From Blastocatellia bacterium (GTDB lineage: Bacteria > Acidobacteriota > Blastocatellia > Chloracidobacteriales > Chloracidobacteriaceae), in NCBI GenBank assembly GCA_019695185.1, contig JAIBAN010000036.1, positions 1 through 64,000 on the forward strand: 64,000 nucleotides of DNA, read 5' to 3'. The notes beneath the pieces are model-generated. The model saw only the letters and a program-made list of their open reading frames with translations, had not been told where the DNA came from and made no database searches. Positions within the stretch are counted from its first letter, which is position 1. The number at the start of each line of letters is the position of its first letter. A program made the translations under genes and the position numbers. This document shows positions 25,220 through 33,133 of this stretch, in pieces.

Positions 25220-27076
25220 CTAGAATTTGGCCGACAGATTTTCAATTTCCTGAGTTTCAACCGGCTCGCTCGTAATTGGCAAAGCGATTTGAAACTGGCT
25301 CCCTTCCTGCACTCGACTGGTGACCTCAATCTTACCTCCGTGGGCTTCGATGATATGTTTGACCAGCGTGAGACCCAGGCCGCTTCCGCGAATGTGAAAC
25401 TCTTTTGCCCCCCTCCCACGAAAAAACCGGTCAAAAATATAGGGAAGTTCTTCCCGAGCAATGCCCATCCCCTTGTCTGCTACGGTCAGCAGAATATGCG
25501 GAGTGGAGTTGTTTTCCGTCTGGACCGTCAGCCCAATCCAGCGGCTGTCCCCACTGTATTTCATGGCGTTGGTCAAGAGGTTTTGCAGGACTCGTTCGAG
25601 GGCCGAGTAATCACCCATAATCAACGGCAGGTGTTCATCAATTCTGGTTTCAAGCTGAAACCCCTGCTCCTTCAGCAGGGGGCCAATTGACAGCAAGGCG
25701 CTGCCTATCAGTTGCCCCACATCTACCGGTTGCATGGAATATGATTTTCGGCCCGATTGGACACCGGCGAATTCCAGAACCTGTTCCACCATTTCCGTGA
25801 GTCGGAGTCCTTCCCGGCGGATGGTTTCGCCATATTTTACCACCCGTTCAGGTTTGGCCACGACTCCAACAGCCAGATTGTCTGCCGCCGAACAAATCAC
25901 ACTCAAGGGCGTCCGGAGTTCATGCGAAACCCCAGCCACAAAAGCCATTTGTTGTTCGGCCAGATGTTGGGCCCGTTTGGTGGCAACCAAGGTCACTGCC
26001 AGACTGACTGCCAACACGGTCAGCACCCCAAAGCTGAGAAAGAGATTGCGCCGACGAGTCCGTTGCACCATGGCTTCAAGCGAACCGGCACTGTGTTTGA
26101 GGACCACATCCCAACGTCCGTTCTCGTCATTGATTGGAGGCATGGCTCCGACAAACGTCTCTCCCGTTGCTTGTTTCAACAGGCTGACTGAAACCGGAGG
26201 TTCCGGCCCGGTTCCGCTTTGGGTGAAATTGCGGGAGAGGAGCTGGGTTTCGCGCAACAGGTTGCTGAATTTGGTGAACTGGACACTGAAAATATGGTAG
26301 GAGGCATCACCCGTGGCCGAAGTGAAGCGGGCTTGGGGATGTGATTGGTAAATCAAGTCTTGGGCATTTTTACGACTCACCACCGTCATTTGATACCCGG
26401 TGTCGTTGTTCAGGTTCAGCGTTCGTTTGGCAAGGGTGGGAATCAACTCGCGTTTGATGCAATCCTGGTTGAGGGTGACCACCGTGTAACCAAAAGCCTG
26501 AGTAAACTCAAGCCCGCGGCCATCCCCCCGGTATTGAATCGTGGAAAGCGGCACCACCAGGGCCGGAATCTCCTCGGCAATGGCCGGCACGGCAAAAGTC
26601 AGAATCTGTTCGGAATGGGAGGTCACCACTCGCAATTGTTCCTCAAACCGGTTGCGCAATTCCTTCATCGGGTGCGGCCAGGGTGATTCGGTAAAAATAT
26701 CCAAATTTTGGTCATAACGAAACAAGCGAAGCTGGTTGGAAGTTGTGGAGCGGACCACATAAACCTCCTGGACCAGATTGGGATAAGGGGCAGTTTTTTG
26801 CCAAAGCCGGCAACGGTCCACAATCTCAGTCCAGTTCCCTTGTTCCAACGGAGCGGCGTTCATCTGAAACGTGATGAATACCCGAGTAATTTCCCGGTCG
26901 AAGTCCTCAGCGAAATGGATCATGTCCAGAATCAAATTGCCATGCAGCCGCTCATGCTCACTCTGACTCACCTGACCCACCCACTGGTATTGCAATGTTG
27001 CCAACACGACCAACAGCATCGCCAGGATGATGGTTAAAAAAGTGAGGAAAGAAGGCGTCAATCGGGATAGTTTCAT
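25220..27076 (-). CDS. Sensor histidine kinase (orphan)
   Basis: 618 residues from ATG 27076. Two membrane helices (LTIILAMLLVVLATLQYQWV near the N-terminus; LFLSFGVLTVLAVSLAVTL near 340) enclose a periplasmic sensor of about 300 residues of unknown fold. HisKA: FVAGVSHELRTPLSVICSAA, phospho-accepting His near residue 384. HATPase_c: LLTNAMKYSGD (N box), DKGMGIAREELPYIFDRFFR (G1/F) and RGSGLGLTLVKHIIEAHGG (G2). All catalytic motifs look intact. No response regulator is adjacent, so the partner is unknown. It is divergently transcribed from the transglutaminase-like gene at 27261. Confidence 0.93.
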   Translation of the reverse strand: MKLSRLTPSFLTFLTIILAMLLVVLATLQYQWVGQVSQSEHERLHGNLILDMIHFAEDFDREITRVFITFQMNAAPLEQGNWTEIVDRCRLWQKTAPYPNLVQEVYVVRSTTSNQLRLFRYDQNLDIFTESPWPHPMKELRNRFEEQLRVVTSHSEQILTFAVPAIAEEIPALVVPLSTIQYRGDGRGLEFTQAFGYTVVTLNQDCIKRELIPTLAKRTLNLNNDTGYQMTVVSRKNAQDLIYQSHPQARFTSATGDASYHIFSVQFTKFSNLLRETQLLSRNFTQSGTGPEPPVSVSLLKQATGETFVGAMPPINDENGRWDVVLKHSAGSLEAMVQRTRRRNLFLSFGVLTVLAVSLAVTLVATKRAQHLAEQQMAFVAGVSHELRTPLSVICSAADNLAVGVVAKPERVVKYGETIRREGLRLTEMVEQVLEFAGVQSGRKSYSMQPVDVGQLIGSALLSIGPLLKEQGFQLETRIDEHLPLIMGDYSALERVLQNLLTNAMKYSGDSRWIGLTVQTENNSTPHILLTVADKGMGIAREELPYIFDRFFRGRGAKEFHIRGSGLGLTLVKHIIEAHGGKIEVTSRVQEGSQFQIALPITSEPVETQEIENLSAKF

Positions 27077-27260
27077 CGCTTTATTGGTATGGGATTTGAT
27101 CCTATCACAGCAAAACCGGTCCGAAACCTGCGAGGTGCTTGATTTTACATCCTTAACAAAGTCTTTGCGTTCTCTTAACCAATTCCAGATGCGGGACTCG
27201 TAGGATGGTTTTGGTGGGAGTCTTACCCCGCCACCATTCCACCTCAAAGGTTATCTCTTC

Positions 27261-28259
27261 ATGCGAACCGTTATCCGGGTTACTTTTGTCACCTTATTGT
27301 GTTTGGTTTTGCTCGCGGGGTTGCTCCCCGGTCTGCTTTTGCCGGAATCCACCCGGTACCGGATGCAATCCCGTATTGCCCACCTGGAGCGCAAGCTGGC
27401 CCGCTGGGATAATGTTGAAGCCAAGCCCATGGTGATGAAAGGCAGGTTGAATGTGCCCGGAGCCAGTATTCAAGAGCGGTTTGGTGCTTCGGGGTTGGCG
27501 GTTCTGGCGGATAAACTGGGGAATTTCGAGGTTCCGCAAATGACGTGGTTCCCTGGTCGGGAATATGCCTTGGTGGTGACGGCTCCCGGTTGGCAACTGC
27601 GGGAGGTTCGGGTTTTTGCTCCCTGGTTTTATCCGGAAAAAGGGGTTTTTCAGTTGGAACCAATTTCCCTGGTTCCGGGAGAGGAACCCGACCTGTTGTC
27701 AGTGCCGGGGCTGGCAGCCGCCCGGAGGCTGCCGTGTGACCAGGTGAACGAACAATTTTATCGAAATCTTTATCAGGAAATCACCCAGGGGTTGACCAGT
27801 CATGCCGACAAAATTGAAGCCTTGAACGCCTTTGTTTTCGGCAAGCGGAAAAAGAAACAGAAGGTGACGTTCCCGGTTGAGACGGCGCGCACCATTTTGG
27901 AAAACCCCCGGCCCTTTTCCTATTCCTGCGGAGAACTGGCACTGGCATTGGCCACCCTGGCACGGGCGGGAGGGTACAACGTGCGGATGGTGACTTTGAT
28001 CAAGCTGGTTCCCGATGAGAGTCCCTATACCCATGTTGTGGTTGAGGTTTCCTATAATTATACCTGGCACTTGTATGACCCGACCTATGGGGCAAGCTAC
28101 CACGATGAAGCCGGAAACGCTCTCAGCTTGTGTGAGGTCCGCACCAATCCGGATGTAACGGATACGCCTTTCGCCTCATCTCAGGTGGCACCATTGTTTC
28201 CAACCTGGATCAAATTGGTTTATGACAGCGGAACCCATTTTCTGGTCTATGTCCGATAA
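27261..28259 (+). CDS. Membrane-anchored transglutaminase-like protein, copy 1
   Basis: 332 residues. N-terminal membrane helix (VTLLCLVLLAGLLPGLLLP), a beta-sandwich like a regulatory CNA-B/CarboxypepD domain (LNVPGASIQ, GLAVLADKLGNFEVPQ, about 60-135), then a transglutaminase/protease-like domain with FSYSCGELALALATLARAGG (Cys about 223), YTHVVVEVSY (His about 257) and WHLYDPTYG (Asp about 272). The Cys-His-Asp triad is intact. Likely a periplasmic thiol enzyme acting on peptide or glycan amides. The adjacent gene is a paralogue with the same layout, so this is a tandem duplication. Confidence 0.8.
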   Translation: MRTVIRVTFVTLLCLVLLAGLLPGLLLPESTRYRMQSRIAHLERKLARWDNVEAKPMVMKGRLNVPGASIQERFGASGLAVLADKLGNFEVPQMTWFPGREYALVVTAPGWQLREVRVFAPWFYPEKGVFQLEPISLVPGEEPDLLSVPGLAAARRLPCDQVNEQFYRNLYQEITQGLTSHADKIEALNAFVFGKRKKKQKVTFPVETARTILENPRPFSYSCGELALALATLARAGGYNVRMVTLIKLVPDESPYTHVVVEVSYNYTWHLYDPTYGASYHDEAGNALSLCEVRTNPDVTDTPFASSQVAPLFPTWIKLVYDSGTHFLVYVR

Positions 28260-28271
28260 ATCACAAGATTC

Positions 28272-28296
28272 AGCCCAGCAGCCAACTCTGGGCTTT
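28272..28296 (+). terminator. Weak hairpin between the two transglutaminase-like genes
   Basis: AGCCCAG (28272-28278) pairs with CTGGGCT (28288-28294), followed by TT. The stem is short and the T-run is only three bases, so partial termination or none is equally likely. Confidence 0.3.
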
Positions 28297-28395
28297 GACT
28301 GCTTGAAATGTTCCAGCTCGTGATAGGATGTTGTCGGTGGGGTCAAGGACTGCTTCCCGCCAGACGGTTGGAACTCTCTCAAATATCAGGTTTTT

Positions 28396-29457
28396 ATGAA
28401 ATTCCGCCCGCATTTTTTTTGGTTTGTGCCATTGTGTCTGGTGATTGGGGTGGGATTGTTTTGGGGATTGCTCCCTGAATCAAGGCAGTACCGGCTGGCC
28501 CGAGCCATGAAAAAAGCTCAAACCAAAATCGCCGCCTTAACGGGGAAAAAATCGGAACTGGCTTCGATTTCCGGTTATATTGGCCGGCCCGGAGTGCTGA
28601 TTCAGGCTTTGGACTCACCTTCCGGATGGGCAGCCTGTTCCGATGCCACCGGAAAATTCACTTTAATAGAGGAATCATGCTATCCCGGTGCCGAAATCGA
28701 ATTGGTGATTCCCATTTCCAGTGAAATGTCACAAAAGGTGACCGTCACTTTGCCAAAAAAGGTTTCCCAGCCGGGGCTGTTTGAAATTGGCAGAATTCCC
28801 ATCGAAAGAGCCAAGACTGTTTCAACCTCATCAGTCTGGGGGCGAAATGCCGTCAGTCTGGTGGATTACGACTTGGTGAACGATACCTATTACCGAAATC
28901 TGTTTGCCAAAATTACTGAAGGGAAGAAGACCGACCAGGAAAAACTGACGGCCCTCAATTACTTTGTGGCGGCGAAACTCAATTTTGACGAGGCCACCGC
29001 CGAGTATCATTCACCACGGCAAATTCTGGAGCGCGGTTCCAAATATTGTGGACCACTCAGTCTGGCCATGGCCACTTTGTCGCGTGCCGGCGGGTACCCA
29101 ACCCGCATGCTCCATCTGCGAACCGGAGGACCGTTTCCCAACTTTCATGCGGTGGTTGAGATTTATTATGACCAAAGTTGGCATGTTTTCGATGCCACCT
29201 ACGGCATTACCTTTCTCCGCCCGGACGGCTCGGTGGCCAGCTATCTGGACTTGCGCCTGACTCCGGAGTTGGTCACCCCTGAAACCCTCAAGGCCATTGC
29301 CCCGCGAGCCCGGCGGAGCGGGTACGCCTGGGTTCCCAACGCTTCCAACTCAGTATTTGTCTTTTTGGTCGAACCCCGCGATTTTGACGGCATCAGCCAG
29401 TGGATGCCCAGCCTTTATTCTTCCGGGATGTTTCACGAGTTTTATTTCAGGCTCTGA
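28396..29457 (+). CDS. Membrane-anchored transglutaminase-like protein, copy 2
   Basis: 353 residues, same architecture as the upstream gene: membrane helix (FFWFVPLCLVIGVGLFWGLL), heptad-like basic stretch (RAMKKAQTKIAALTGKKSEL), beta domain (SISGYIGRPGVLIQALDSPS), and a catalytic domain with KYCGPLSLAMATLSRAGGYP (Cys about 218), FHAVVEIYYD (His about 251) and WHVFDATYG (Asp about 265). Shared motifs such as NLF/NLYxxIT, LNxFV and ATLxRAGGY show common descent, while the beta domains have diverged, which suggests different binding partners. The gene ends one base before the nucleotidyltransferase gene on the other strand. Confidence 0.8.
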   Translation: MKFRPHFFWFVPLCLVIGVGLFWGLLPESRQYRLARAMKKAQTKIAALTGKKSELASISGYIGRPGVLIQALDSPSGWAACSDATGKFTLIEESCYPGAEIELVIPISSEMSQKVTVTLPKKVSQPGLFEIGRIPIERAKTVSTSSVWGRNAVSLVDYDLVNDTYYRNLFAKITEGKKTDQEKLTALNYFVAAKLNFDEATAEYHSPRQILERGSKYCGPLSLAMATLSRAGGYPTRMLHLRTGGPFPNFHAVVEIYYDQSWHVFDATYGITFLRPDGSVASYLDLRLTPELVTPETLKAIAPRARRSGYAWVPNASNSVFVFLVEPRDFDGISQWMPSLYSSGMFHEFYFRL

Positions 29458-29458
29458 C

Positions 29459-30574
29459 TCAGGTTGGTGAGTTTTTGGGGGTCAGTCTTCTGTGTAGGGC
29501 ATCAGTTGCCTGGCGGGACAAAAAGCGAAAACCAGTAGGGAAGGTATCGTGCAGACAAGCGGCAAAGAGAGTGGTTCCAAGATGGTGGAGCGGGCGACGG
29601 GGAGTGTCTTTGGGGAGGTTAAGTGCCAGTTTTTCAAGGGCCCACCCGCGCAGTGGCGAGCCCGGAAGGAATTGCGCCAGGTAGGGCGGAAGTGCGAACT
29701 GGAGTCGTTGTTGACATTGGGTCAGGGCAAATTGCAACGCACTGGTGACCCGGTATTGGTGGGCGCGCCGCACCACCATTTCCAGGTCAAGCGACGGGTG
29801 ACGGGTAAGAAAAAAACGCAGATCAAGCAGCCAAGATAACCGGGCAACCCGGTGCCCTGCGGCATGAACGGCCAGGAACAGAAATTCATCTTCCGGGGCG
29901 GGAATCAAAGTTTTAAGACTTCCCACGGTCTGATATGGAATGGCTCGTTGCATGACATCCAGGGCTGGCAAAGGGGTTCCAAACCCTTCGTGGGCATTGA
30001 AATGCAGTTCCACCGGGACCGACTTGGGGCGTTCAAAACCAAGTTCATGGAGGCTTTTCTGGGCTCCTTGCGGGAGGTTTTGTGGAGCAGTACCGGAAAT
30101 CCGATATCCCAAATCCGAGAGGCAGGCTGAGGCTTGGGGAAATTGTTCCGGGGCAATTAAAAAATCGAGGTCAGTGGAAATCCGGGTGGTTGGTACAGCA
30201 TAAATACGTTCAGCCAGCACTGGACCTTTCAGACAAACCACCTGGATGCCGGCCTTCTCGAATGCCGTCATGAGCTCAAACAGAGCTTCCTGAAGGCGCA
30301 ACCACAAGAGTTTACATCGGTTTTCCTGCTGCTGAAGGTATTGTTGCGTCAGTGGTTGCAATCGGATTCCCTGGGCTTCGGCCAGACTGGGCAGCATCCC
30401 TTCCAGATTGTGCAACACAGCACAAATCAAGAGAGGTTTCCATTCAGTATCGGTCAGCCTGAGAAACCAGTCACGCTCCTCATCCTCCAGGTTCTTTCGG
30501 AATAGGGTTTCGAGTTTTTGTTCGTATTCCCGAAATCGGGAGGAGGCTGCAAATTCGGCTTGTGCGTTCAGCAT
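29459..30574 (-). CDS. Nucleotidyltransferase family protein (NTP_transf_5 type)
   Basis: 371 residues. The nucleotidyltransferase core is KAGIQVVCLKGPVLAERIY followed by RISTDLDFLIAPEQ (metal-binding DxD at about 135-137). The helical C-terminal part has LFLAVHAAGHRVARLSWLLD, the usual HxxxH-like segment of this family. Such proteins are recurrent partners of lasso-peptide and HPr-rel-A loci, where they may modify a peptide or kinase product; the substrate is not established. It is the last gene of the minus-strand peptide-modification operon, 110 bases after the PqqD gene. Confidence 0.78.
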   Translation of the reverse strand: MLNAQAEFAASSRFREYEQKLETLFRKNLEDEERDWFLRLTDTEWKPLLICAVLHNLEGMLPSLAEAQGIRLQPLTQQYLQQQENRCKLLWLRLQEALFELMTAFEKAGIQVVCLKGPVLAERIYAVPTTRISTDLDFLIAPEQFPQASACLSDLGYRISGTAPQNLPQGAQKSLHELGFERPKSVPVELHFNAHEGFGTPLPALDVMQRAIPYQTVGSLKTLIPAPEDEFLFLAVHAAGHRVARLSWLLDLRFFLTRHPSLDLEMVVRRAHQYRVTSALQFALTQCQQRLQFALPPYLAQFLPGSPLRGWALEKLALNLPKDTPRRPLHHLGTTLFAACLHDTFPTGFRFLSRQATDALHRRLTPKNSPT

Positions 30575-30684
30575 GGAAAATCAGCCTGCCACTTTCCTTT
30601 GAATACAGTTTTGCGGATCCGGGAAAACACAGAAGACACTTGAGACCCCTCAGCAATTCCACGAAGTCAAGGCCACAGATAGGG

Positions 30685-30951
30685 TTACTGCCGTTGAACC
30701 AGTTCTGCCCGCTCAAGTTTTTCAAGAAAAGAAATCACTGCCCCCTGCAATCGTTCTTCACTTGCATCATATTCAGCCAGCAAGACTGCCACAATCTCCG
30801 GGACTGACTTTTGTTTCAGCAAAGATTTCCAAATCACTACGCCAGTGCTGTTGATGGTGTAATACCGTTTGGTCGTGAGGTGAAGCAGCACCATCGAGTC
30901 ATCAATCTCTGTGTGGATGACTGACGGATGAATGCTGTAGGAACCGGTCAT
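30685..30951 (-). CDS. PqqD-like peptide chaperone (RiPP recognition element, lasso B1 type)
   Basis: 88 residues, complete. The sequence SYSIHPSVIHTEIDDSMVLL, then TTKRYYTINSTGVVIWKSL and the helical tail VPEIVAVLLAEYD...LEKLERAELV, is the PqqD/RRE winged-helix pattern. These proteins bind the leader segment of a precursor peptide and present it to maturation enzymes. The start ATG (30951) overlaps the radical SAM stop as ATGA, with GGAGG upstream. Its partner is most likely the 48-residue peptide at 32977-33123, which has an F-x2-P-x-L leader motif. Confidence 0.85.
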   Translation of the reverse strand: MTGSYSIHPSVIHTEIDDSMVLLHLTTKRYYTINSTGVVIWKSLLKQKSVPEIVAVLLAEYDASEERLQGAVISFLEKLERAELVQRQ

Positions 30952-31937
30952 GAAGGAGAACCTCCGGATTGAAGGGAGTTGGGATTGGGTTGCCAAGTGG
31001 TTTTGCCAAAACAAGAGAGGCAATAATGACAGGGGAATTCGGCCTCGGGCTGGTTCTGCCTGAGGGCTGCGGTACGTCTGTCATTCTGCTCGGAAACGAG
31101 CTGAAGAAAATGCTGATAGGCCTCGGGAAATCGGACCTGATGCAGATTGGCGGCCACTTCAGGAGCTTGGCCGGCATGGCGAAAATCCGAAAGCTGGCAG
31201 CACAAGGTCATTTCACCATAACAGTTGATGTCAATGGTGGAGCCATGCAGGACATCGCAGGGCGGTTCAGGACCGGGATTGTATCTGGAAGCCGAAAAGG
31301 AAACCTCCATCTTCAGGATTTCATTTAATTGGGCGGCTTCGATTTCAACCGCCTGGCGGAGGTGCGGGGAAAGCGATAGTTCCGCATCCAGGCTCATGGA
31401 GGTTGGCAGCAAGTGGCTGAAGCGGACCCGTTGGGCTCCCAACCGGGCTCCCAAAACTGCCACCTTTTCCATGTCATGCCGGTTGTGCGAAGTAACCACC
31501 ATCTGAAAACTGAAGGGAAAGCGTTGCAATCGGCACAAACTGACAGCACTCATCAGCTTTTGAAAGGAACCTTTGCCTCGCACCTGGTCATGGGCTTCGG
31601 CATCAGCGGCGTCAATACTCAGGGAAACCATATGCAGCGCTGATCTGGTGGCGGTCAGATGGGGTACCAAACGGGGGAAATGCCAACCGTTGGTGATGAG
31701 GGCGAATTGGTATCCCAACTGTTCAGTCAGGCGCAAAGTTTCACCCAGATGCGGATACAGTGAAATTTCCCCGCCAGTGAAGGTGATTCGGTCAGCTCCA
31801 CATTCTTTTGCATCCTGTAACACCTGTAACAGTAAGGCATAATCCAGATGCTGTGCGGCGGAAACCTTCAGACAGTAGGCACAGTCAAGGTTGCACAAAT
31901 TGGTCAGTTCGACGGTGAGCTTGGTGAGGTGCTGCAT
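30948..31937 (-). CDS. Radical SAM enzyme with SPASM-like C-terminus
   Basis: 329 residues from ATG 31937, where the family N-terminus begins (MQHLTKLTVELTNLCNLDC). The [4Fe-4S]-SAM motif CxxxCxxC is C15, C19, C22; TFTGGEISLYPHL is the GGE motif. The C-terminus has CDVLHGSTIDINCYGEMTLC and CHYCLSCFGK, a SPASM-type set of cysteines for auxiliary clusters, typical of peptide-modifying radical SAM enzymes (PqqE/AlbA-like). The gene overlaps the kinase gene by 34 bases and the pqqD-like gene by 4, so it is translated in a tight operon. It would modify the adjacent peptide, perhaps by thioether or C-C bond formation; the reaction is unknown. Confidence 0.88.
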   Translation of the reverse strand: MQHLTKLTVELTNLCNLDCAYCLKVSAAQHLDYALLLQVLQDAKECGADRITFTGGEISLYPHLGETLRLTEQLGYQFALITNGWHFPRLVPHLTATRSALHMVSLSIDAADAEAHDQVRGKGSFQKLMSAVSLCRLQRFPFSFQMVVTSHNRHDMEKVAVLGARLGAQRVRFSHLLPTSMSLDAELSLSPHLRQAVEIEAAQLNEILKMEVSFSASRYNPGPEPPCDVLHGSTIDINCYGEMTLCCQLSDFRHAGQAPEVAANLHQVRFPEAYQHFLQLVSEQNDRRTAALRQNQPEAEFPCHYCLSCFGKTTWQPNPNSLQSGGSPS

Positions 31938-32980
31938 GGGTCTGAAACTGTCCGAACGGCTACACCCTGGCGAAGCAGATGTTCGGGGTCGAGTAAAGAT
32001 GCCAGCCGCGCCCGATCCTGAAGGACATCGGGGCAAAGTTGGAGTTCGAAACCATAACACGAACTGGCTAACGTACGAAAGACGGCCAGGTGTGCCGGTG
32101 AAGTTTCCCGGTCCAGCATCAGCCACAGACTGGATGGAATCAACCGGGTGAGGATGGCCTCAGGTGAAAGTGGTAAAATGCGAGTGTGCTGGCCGGTTGT
32201 TCGGGTCAAAGCAAGCAAAAACCTGATGCGGGTATTGGACTGGGATTGTTCAGGCCAAAGCTGAGACGGATTGAACTGGATTTTGCCTTTTACGGTTTGG
32301 TGGGCGTGCCCGGAAATCGGGGTTCCGTACCAGTGTAATGTTTCCGGGCGTAAAGCAAAAAATCTGCGGAAGGAACGAGCCAGGAAACCAGGAGGTTGAT
32401 GCGACTCTTGTGGGAGGGAGCTGACCAGCACCGAATCATCACTGACAAAATTCCAGCCTTGTTCGATTAAACCAAAAACAGTACTGCTTTTGCCCGCCGT
32501 GGAGTGACCCAGTAACAAGAACCCATTTCCCTGGCGGTCTACACACCCTGCATGGCTTTCAAACCAACCTAACCGGCGCAGGCACCACATCAGAATCAGC
32601 CGGAGAAATTGTTCCGGAATCTGAACCGTGAGGGAATGATGGTCAAATGCTAAGAGAATGTCAGTGGAAGAACCCAAGGAGCGGAGTTGGCATAAGATAT
32701 GCCAGTTGGCAAAAGAAAAAAAATAAACTGCCCCTTTTTTGACACACGAATAGCCATTCCACTCAAAAATGATGGAATGGCTATCCGGGTGAAACTCAAA
32801 ATCTGTGGGAAAACCGACTGTAAATTGTAAATTAGGTTGTGACTGAACGGCTTTTTCAAACCCGCCGTCAATGAGGGCCTGTTCAAGATCTTCCGCCAAG
32901 GATGAACCGGAACTGCAAACGGCAAACGTCAGTGACCGATTGTCTTCGGCGAAAAGCATCCAGTGGCAGTTTTTCCTCAA
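31904..32980 (-). CDS. HprK-like peptide/protein kinase (HPr-rel-A or lasso-kinase family)
   Basis: 358 residues from TTG 32980, whose codon overlaps the precursor stop (TTGA); ATG 32959 is an alternative. The P-loop is LLGHSTAGKSSTVFGL (about 155-170), in the order found in HPr kinase/phosphorylase, and GWNFVSDDSVLVSSL follows as the Walker B-like acidic pair. The N-terminal 150 residues and the C-terminal region do not look like canonical HprK. Related HprK-like kinases of lasso clusters (paeninodin type) phosphorylate a C-terminal Ser of the precursor, and HprK-related kinases with PqqD occur in exosortase loci. The only Ser/Thr near the C-terminus of the neighbouring peptide is Thr47. Confidence 0.78.
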   Translation of the reverse strand: MRKNCHWMLFAEDNRSLTFAVCSSGSSLAEDLEQALIDGGFEKAVQSQPNLQFTVGFPTDFEFHPDSHSIIFEWNGYSCVKKGAVYFFSFANWHILCQLRSLGSSTDILLAFDHHSLTVQIPEQFLRLILMWCLRRLGWFESHAGCVDRQGNGFLLLGHSTAGKSSTVFGLIEQGWNFVSDDSVLVSSLPQESHQPPGFLARSFRRFFALRPETLHWYGTPISGHAHQTVKGKIQFNPSQLWPEQSQSNTRIRFLLALTRTTGQHTRILPLSPEAILTRLIPSSLWLMLDRETSPAHLAVFRTLASSCYGFELQLCPDVLQDRARLASLLDPEHLLRQGVAVRTVSDPCSTSPSSPSN

Positions 32981-33123
32981 AAAGTTCCGATAAAGGCTTC
33001 TTGGGCAAATCCTTGAATTTGGCGTTCCATTTCATCGAACTCACGTAATTCAGGTTCGACAAACACTTTTTTCTCCTTCGGAAGCGTTTCGATTGAATGA
33101 CCGTTCTGGAATTCGTTGGACAT
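32977..33123 (-). CDS. Candidate RiPP precursor peptide (48 residues)
   Basis: 48 residues (MSNEFQNGHSIETLPKEKKV... ending GFAQEAFIGTF), with a strong SD AGGAG (33131-33135) seven bases before ATG 33123. F21-V-E-P24-E-L26 followed at +4 by D30 resembles the Y-x2-P-x-L-x3-G leader motif that PqqD/B1 proteins recognise in lasso precursors (Phe for Tyr, Asp for Gly). The C-terminal part is rich in Gly, Phe and Gln. A lasso core would need Gly/Ala/Ser/Cys at 1 and Asp/Glu at 7-9; starting at G38, the only acidic residue is at position 5. It lies between the B2-like gene (10 bases) and the kinase gene (4-base overlap). It may instead be a small carrier protein. Confidence 0.72.
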   Translation of the reverse strand: MSNEFQNGHSIETLPKEKKVFVEPELREFDEMERQIQGFAQEAFIGTF

Positions 33124-33133
33124 GGCTTGGCTC

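Noticed and set aside
28272-28296. A functional terminator between the two transglutaminase-like genes
   Set aside because: The stem is only seven bases and the T-run is three; kept only as a weak feature.
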